This document shows positions 14,099 to 15,067 of a stretch of 15,067 nt of DNA, piece after piece. The number at the start of each line of letters is the position of its first letter. Positions within the stretch are counted from its first letter, which is position 1. The notes below the pieces were generated by a model that saw only the letters and a list, made by a program, of their open reading frames with translations, did not search any database and was not told where the DNA came from. The translations under genes were made by a program, and so were the position numbers. Source of the stretch: Actinomycetes bacterium (GTDB lineage: Bacteria; Actinomycetota; Actinomycetes; Propionibacteriales; Propionibacteriaceae); NCBI GenBank assembly GCA_023437345.1, contig JAEZGC010000235.1, positions 1 through 15,067 of the forward strand, read 5' to 3'.

Positions 14099-14859
14099 GG
14101 CGGGCGCTGAAGGCGGTCGGGCTGCTGCTGCTGGTCGGCCTCGCCTTCGGTGCCGGCTGGGCCTGGCCGATCCTGGTCCGGCCCCCGCTGGTGATCGGCC
14201 AGGACGCGATCACCGACGCCGCGTCGCGGGCTGTCGTGCCGGTGGTGGAGGACGCCGGCGGTCGCACCATCGTCGCGCGTCCGGCCGGGGGCGTCGCCGA
14301 GCGGGACGTGCTGGTCGTGGTCTATCCCGGCGGCCTGGTCAGGCCGCAGGCCTACGAGTGGCTCGCACGGGCGCTCGCCGCGCAGGGCTACGTCACCGTC
14401 ATCCCCGAGTTCTCCTTCGACCTTGCCGTGACCGACCCCGACCGGGCCGACACCCTGATCGCGCGTTACGGGGACGGCAAGCAGGTGGTGGTCGCCGGGC
14501 ACTCGCTGGGGGGCGCGATGGCCGCCCAGTACGCGGCCGACCGGGAGCGCGCCGGGTCGGGCCTGGCCGGCCTGATCCTGATGGCCGCCTACCCTGCCGA
14601 GTCGGCAGACCTGGCGCAGGCCGACCTGCCCGTGCTGAGCGTGCTGGGCGAGGCCGACGCCGTGGTGAACCGCGAGGCGCTGGACGCCGCCTGGGCCCGG
14701 TTGCCGGCCGACACCGAACAGGTGGTGGTGGCCGGGGGAGTGCACTCGAGCTTCGGCCGGTACGGCCCCCAGGCCGGCGACGGGCTGCCGGGTGTTCCCA
14801 GGGTGACCGCCGAGACGCAGATCCTGCAGGCTGTCGACGCGTTCCTGGCCGGGCTGTAG
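14095..14859 (+). CDS. Membrane-anchored alpha/beta hydrolase
   Basis: 254 residues. An N-terminal hydrophobic segment (about 7-29) after MRRALK is a signal anchor or signal peptide without a lipobox, so the enzyme probably acts outside the membrane. The alpha/beta-hydrolase triad is visible: nucleophile S137 in GHSLGG (135-140), acid D188 in GEADAVV, and H217 in GGVHSSFGRYG. The ending with HSSFGRYGPQAGDG and a late TAETQ resembles the Abhydrolase_5 group. The substrate is unknown; an esterase or dienelactone-hydrolase-like activity is possible. The start overlaps the ygfZ stop (GTGA), and it is the last gene of the operon, 10 nt from the converging methyltransferase gene. Confidence 0.82.
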   Translation: MRRALKAVGLLLLVGLAFGAGWAWPILVRPPLVIGQDAITDAASRAVVPVVEDAGGRTIVARPAGGVAERDVLVVVYPGGLVRPQAYEWLARALAAQGYVTVIPEFSFDLAVTDPDRADTLIARYGDGKQVVVAGHSLGGAMAAQYAADRERAGSGLAGLILMAAYPAESADLAQADLPVLSVLGEADAVVNREALDAAWARLPADTEQVVVAGGVHSSFGRYGPQAGDGLPGVPRVTAETQILQAVDAFLAGL

Positions 14860-14869
14860 CGCCGCGCCG

Positions 14870-15067
14870 TCAGGTCTGCCCGGCGCGGGCCAGCACGTAC
14901 AGCCGTTCGGTCTGGGCCTCGTCCGGCAGCGGGCCGCGGACGTACCACTGCGACACCCCCAACCCCGCCGCCGCGACCGCGGCCAGCACCTGCGCCCGGT
15001 CGTGCAGCACGAAGTCGAGGTCGACCTCCACGCCGCACAGCGTGTCGACGTGGCGCACCTGGTCGCC
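14870..15067 (-). CDS. C-terminus of a probable SAM-dependent methyltransferase (partial)
   Basis: Only the last 65 residues are in the window; the frame is open to the right edge, so the start lies outside. The visible end, with EVDLDFVLHDRAQVLAAVAAAGL and then WYVRGPLPDEAQTERLYVLAR, resembles the last strand and helix of class I SAM methyltransferases of actinomycetes. The SAM-binding motifs are not visible, so the substrate and even the family remain provisional. A GTG at 15058 is in frame but is unlikely to be the start, because the similarity continues through it. Confidence 0.6.
   Translation of the reverse strand, partial: GDQVRHVDTLCGVEVDLDFVLHDRAQVLAAVAAAGLGVSQWYVRGPLPDEAQTERLYVLARAGQT

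Overview
The window is high-GC DNA from an actinomycete (Actinomycetota). The evidence is its gene content: mycothiol synthase (MshD, a cofactor restricted to this phylum), an OmpR-type GlnR, a MutT1-type Nudix/histidine-phosphatase fusion beside ppk, and a DUF2510 protein. Frequent GTG starts, NTGA start/stop overlaps and TAnnnT -10 boxes directly in front of start codons fit the same group. I cannot name the genus. No insertion sequence, integrase, CRISPR array or RNA gene was seen. This is a chromosomal core region with one unusual repeat block at its left edge.

Layout. 1-263: two near-identical 97-bp tandem repeats with nested palindromes, then a promoter-like -10 and a perfect 10-bp stem-loop ahead of a CASTOR/POLLUX-type ion channel gene (264-2141, +). 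A DUF2510 membrane protein (2145-3011, -) converges on it with a 3-nt gap. 3119-7189 (-) is a complete phosphate ABC transporter operon, pstS-pstC-pstA-pstB. It is preceded by a four-unit, 11-nt-spaced direct repeat (7248-7291) that fits the actinobacterial PhoP (PHO) box, and a stem-loop lies between pstS and pstC. 7349-11226 (-) is a tightly packed operon mshD-ppk1-mutT1 (4-nt overlap, then 0-nt gap). 11293-11967 (-) is the orphan nitrogen regulator glnR, and 12075-12515 (-) is dtd. Divergent from dtd is a coupled + strand operon (12563-14859): a 36-residue membrane peptide, a nitrobindin-like protein, a YgfZ-type folate-binding protein and an anchored alpha/beta hydrolase. The window ends in the C-terminus of a probable SAM methyltransferase on the - strand.

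How the genes fit together. Phosphate uptake (PstSCAB), polyphosphate synthesis (PPK1), nucleotide and diadenosine-polyphosphate clean-up (MutT1), nitrogen control (GlnR) and thiol redox buffering (MshD) sit side by side on one strand. This is a phosphate/nitrogen/stress neighbourhood, and the glnR-mshD adjacency is known from other actinomycetes. The + strand operon pairs a putative haem/NO-responsive protein with a protein of Fe-S cluster maintenance.

The most notable sequence-level observations are the nested-palindrome tandem repeat, the PHO-box array, and three genes sharing the same leaderless architecture (TAGnCT, exactly 6 nt, then NTG). I did not find a clearly undescribed multi-gene system. 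The closest candidates are the repeat element and the small-peptide/nitrobindin/YgfZ operon with a palindrome at its transcription start.
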